Translations under genes and position numbers: made by a program | Notes under the pieces: generated by a model | The model's database searches: none | Seen by the model: only the letters and a program-made list of their open reading frames with translations | What the model was told of the DNA's origin: nothing | From: Bacteroides sp. | GTDB taxonomy: Bacteria > Bacteroidota > Bacteroidia > Bacteroidales > Muribaculaceae | Length of the DNA stretch: 64,000 bases | Direction: 5' to 3' | Assembly (NCBI GenBank): GCA_023663525.1 | Contig: JAMPHF010000001.1 | Coordinates: 423,576 to 487,575, forward strand | Part shown: in pieces, positions 63,156 to 64,000 of the stretch | Numbering within the stretch: position 1 is the first letter of the stretch | How the letters are laid out: each line of letters starts with the position of its first letter

Positions 63156-63859
63156 TGGAGACGACCGGAAAGAACAGTGGCAGAGAGCTGATGATCTCCC
63201 TGCGCGACATCTCCAAGCGTTGGGAGCGGAAAAACGTGTTGACCGACATCAATTTTGAGGTGCATCAGGGCGATTTTATCGCCATAACCGGTCCGAACGG
63301 TGGCGGAAAGACCACGCTGCTGAGAATATTGTTGAAATTACTGAAACCGACAACCGGCGTTGTCAGCTACTATCGCGACGGTGTCTCTGTCGAAGATCTC
63401 TCGATTGGCTATCTGCCGCAAAAAAATCTCATTGACTCGCATTTCCCGATCAATGTGTCGGAGGTCATAGCCTCCGGATTGGTAGGGGAGAACGTTGCAA
63501 AATCCGAGCTGCGTTCGAGGGTGGAGGAAATCACCCGCCTGATGGGGCTTGAGGGACATGCCGATGCAAGTATCGGGAATTTGTCGGGAGGACAGCTCCA
63601 GAGAGCTTTGCTCGGCCGGGCGATCATATCGCGTCCGAAACTGCTCGTGCTTGATGAGCCGCTGAGCTATGTCGATAAGCGGTTTGAACATCATATATAT
63701 GATATTGTCGCCGAATTGTCGAAAACCACCACTCTGCTGCTTGTTTCGCATGAGATGTCAACAATTGCCGGAATGGCCAACCGTCACTTGATTATCGACC
63801 ACACGCTCACGGAATGTCATTCGGCTCACCATCAGGTGCATTATGATTGTGATTGCTGA
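63152..63859 (+). CDS. Metal ABC transporter ATP-binding protein (ZnuC-like)
   Basis: The 235-residue ATPase has Walker A GPNGGGKTT, Q-loop GYLPQKN, signature LSGGQLQR, Walker B LLVLDEP and H-loop LLVSHE, with the short form and sequence of the ZnuC/MntB-like group. It ends in a His-rich tail (ECHSAHHQVHYDCDC) that could bind metal. Its ATG overlaps the stop of the binding-protein gene (63152-63155). The membrane permease would be expected next but is not in the remaining 141 bp on this strand. Confidence 0.9.
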   Translation: MMETTGKNSGRELMISLRDISKRWERKNVLTDINFEVHQGDFIAITGPNGGGKTTLLRILLKLLKPTTGVVSYYRDGVSVEDLSIGYLPQKNLIDSHFPINVSEVIASGLVGENVAKSELRSRVEEITRLMGLEGHADASIGNLSGGQLQRALLGRAIISRPKLLVLDEPLSYVDKRFEHHIYDIVAELSKTTTLLLVSHEMSTIAGMANRHLIIDHTLTECHSAHHQVHYDCDC

Positions 63860-63887
63860 CTTTGGATTGTCGGAATCCCTATAACGG

Positions 63888-63910
63888 TCGCCGGGCTGTA
63901 TGCCCGGCGA
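63888..63910 (+). terminator. GC-rich hairpin after znuC-like gene
   Basis: TCGCCGGGC / GCCCGGCGA (63888-63896 with 63902-63910, 5-nt loop TGTAT). No T run follows, so it could also be an isolated REP-like palindrome similar to the one near 10.68 kb. Confidence 0.5.
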
Positions 63911-63917
63911 TTGTGTT

Positions 63918-63936
63918 AGAGTGTGTCTCATAACAA
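63918..63936. repeat. Inverted copy of TTGTTATGAGACACACTCT
   Basis: AGAGTGTGTCTCATAACAA is the reverse complement of TTGTTATGAGACACACTCT, one base from the repeat unit at 15.2 kb. The last 64 bp of the window (63937-64000) show no gene. Confidence 0.6.
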
Positions 63937-64000
63937 AAGTTAAAACGAGGGCGACGCAATCTTTGAGGGATTTTCTCTTAGCTCTGAGGGAGTGTGGCTC

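Overview
The window comes from a Bacteroidota chromosome, most likely order Bacteroidales and plausibly the Muribaculaceae; the family is an inference. The pointers are a complete type IX secretion (gliding) core (porT-porP-gldK-gldL-gldM-gldN), Bacteroidota-type promoters (a TTTG box about 19-21 nt ahead of TAnnTTTG), DUF4369 and DUF5106 lipoprotein/thioredoxin families, class II glycyl-tRNA synthetase, and a GC content a little over half outside the accessory islands. Almost everything is core chromosome. No phage, plasmid or complete insertion sequence is visible.

Layout. 1-4.4 kb, all minus: a MacB-type export permease and its ATPase, followed by a Fis-type response regulator and a sensor kinase cut by the window edge. 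4.6-10 kb, minus: rsmE, a nucleoside-type MFS transporter, a bifunctional-nuclease family protein, mnmA, a DoxX protein and a DUF5106 thioredoxin-fold protein. 10.2 kb, plus: trxA. 10.9-15 kb, minus: S41 protease, coaD, parE. 15-21.3 kb: envelope proteins (beta-helix lipoprotein, DUF4369 lipoprotein, outer-membrane phospholipase A, LolA-like/thioredoxin-like protein) and thiol peroxidase, separated by a family of inverted repeats. 21.4-26.3 kb, plus: dtd-mazG-deoC, then an overlapping membrane operon (GYF/CD225, DUF2752, HD phosphohydrolase). 26.4-28.7 kb, minus: two overlapping glycosyltransferases. 29.1-31.8 kb, plus: rseC-rnfB-rnfC, which ends at a strong terminator without the other Rnf subunits. 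31.9-34.5 kb: an aminotransferase and tyrS. 34.7-42 kb: the type IX secretion operon plus a small membrane protein. 42-45 kb: valS and a CAT-anticodon tRNA. 45-49.2 kb: a MITE-like element abutting the dnaE stop codon, then dnaE. 49.3-51.6 kb: an AT-rich type II restriction-modification pair. 51.6-56.4 kb: S41 lipoprotein, outer-membrane protein, parC. 56.7-62 kb, minus: tRNA-Gln, LptF/G permease, tgt, FKBP, LemA, glyS. 62.2-63.9 kb, plus: zinc/manganese-type ABC uptake genes.

The functional groupings are ordinary: translation and tRNA modification (rsmE, mnmA, tgt, dtd, tyrS, valS, glyS, tRNAs), chromosome replication and topology (dnaE, parC, parE), envelope biogenesis and secretion (type IX secretion, LptF/G, glycosyltransferases), and thiol/redox proteins.

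The least explained material is non-coding: (i) three inverted-repeat elements with arms of the type CTGAAAAGGGTACAGAAGG at 15.1-15.4, 16.9-17.1 and 19.3-19.4 kb plus a degenerate half at 56.5 kb; (ii) paired ACATGCC-GGCATGT hairpins resembling REPINs at 26.3 and 28.7 kb, with a single half at 10.85 kb; (iii) a 337-bp element with about 34-bp terminal inverted repeats touching the dnaE stop codon; (iv) ATGCATAAT arrays flanking the ABC exporter; (v) a TTATGAGACACRCTCTTGTT motif found at three places. The restriction-modification pair, the shortened rnf operon and a lysine/arginine-rich tail on GldN are the main coding oddities. Positions were read by eye; GC statements are impressions, not computed values.
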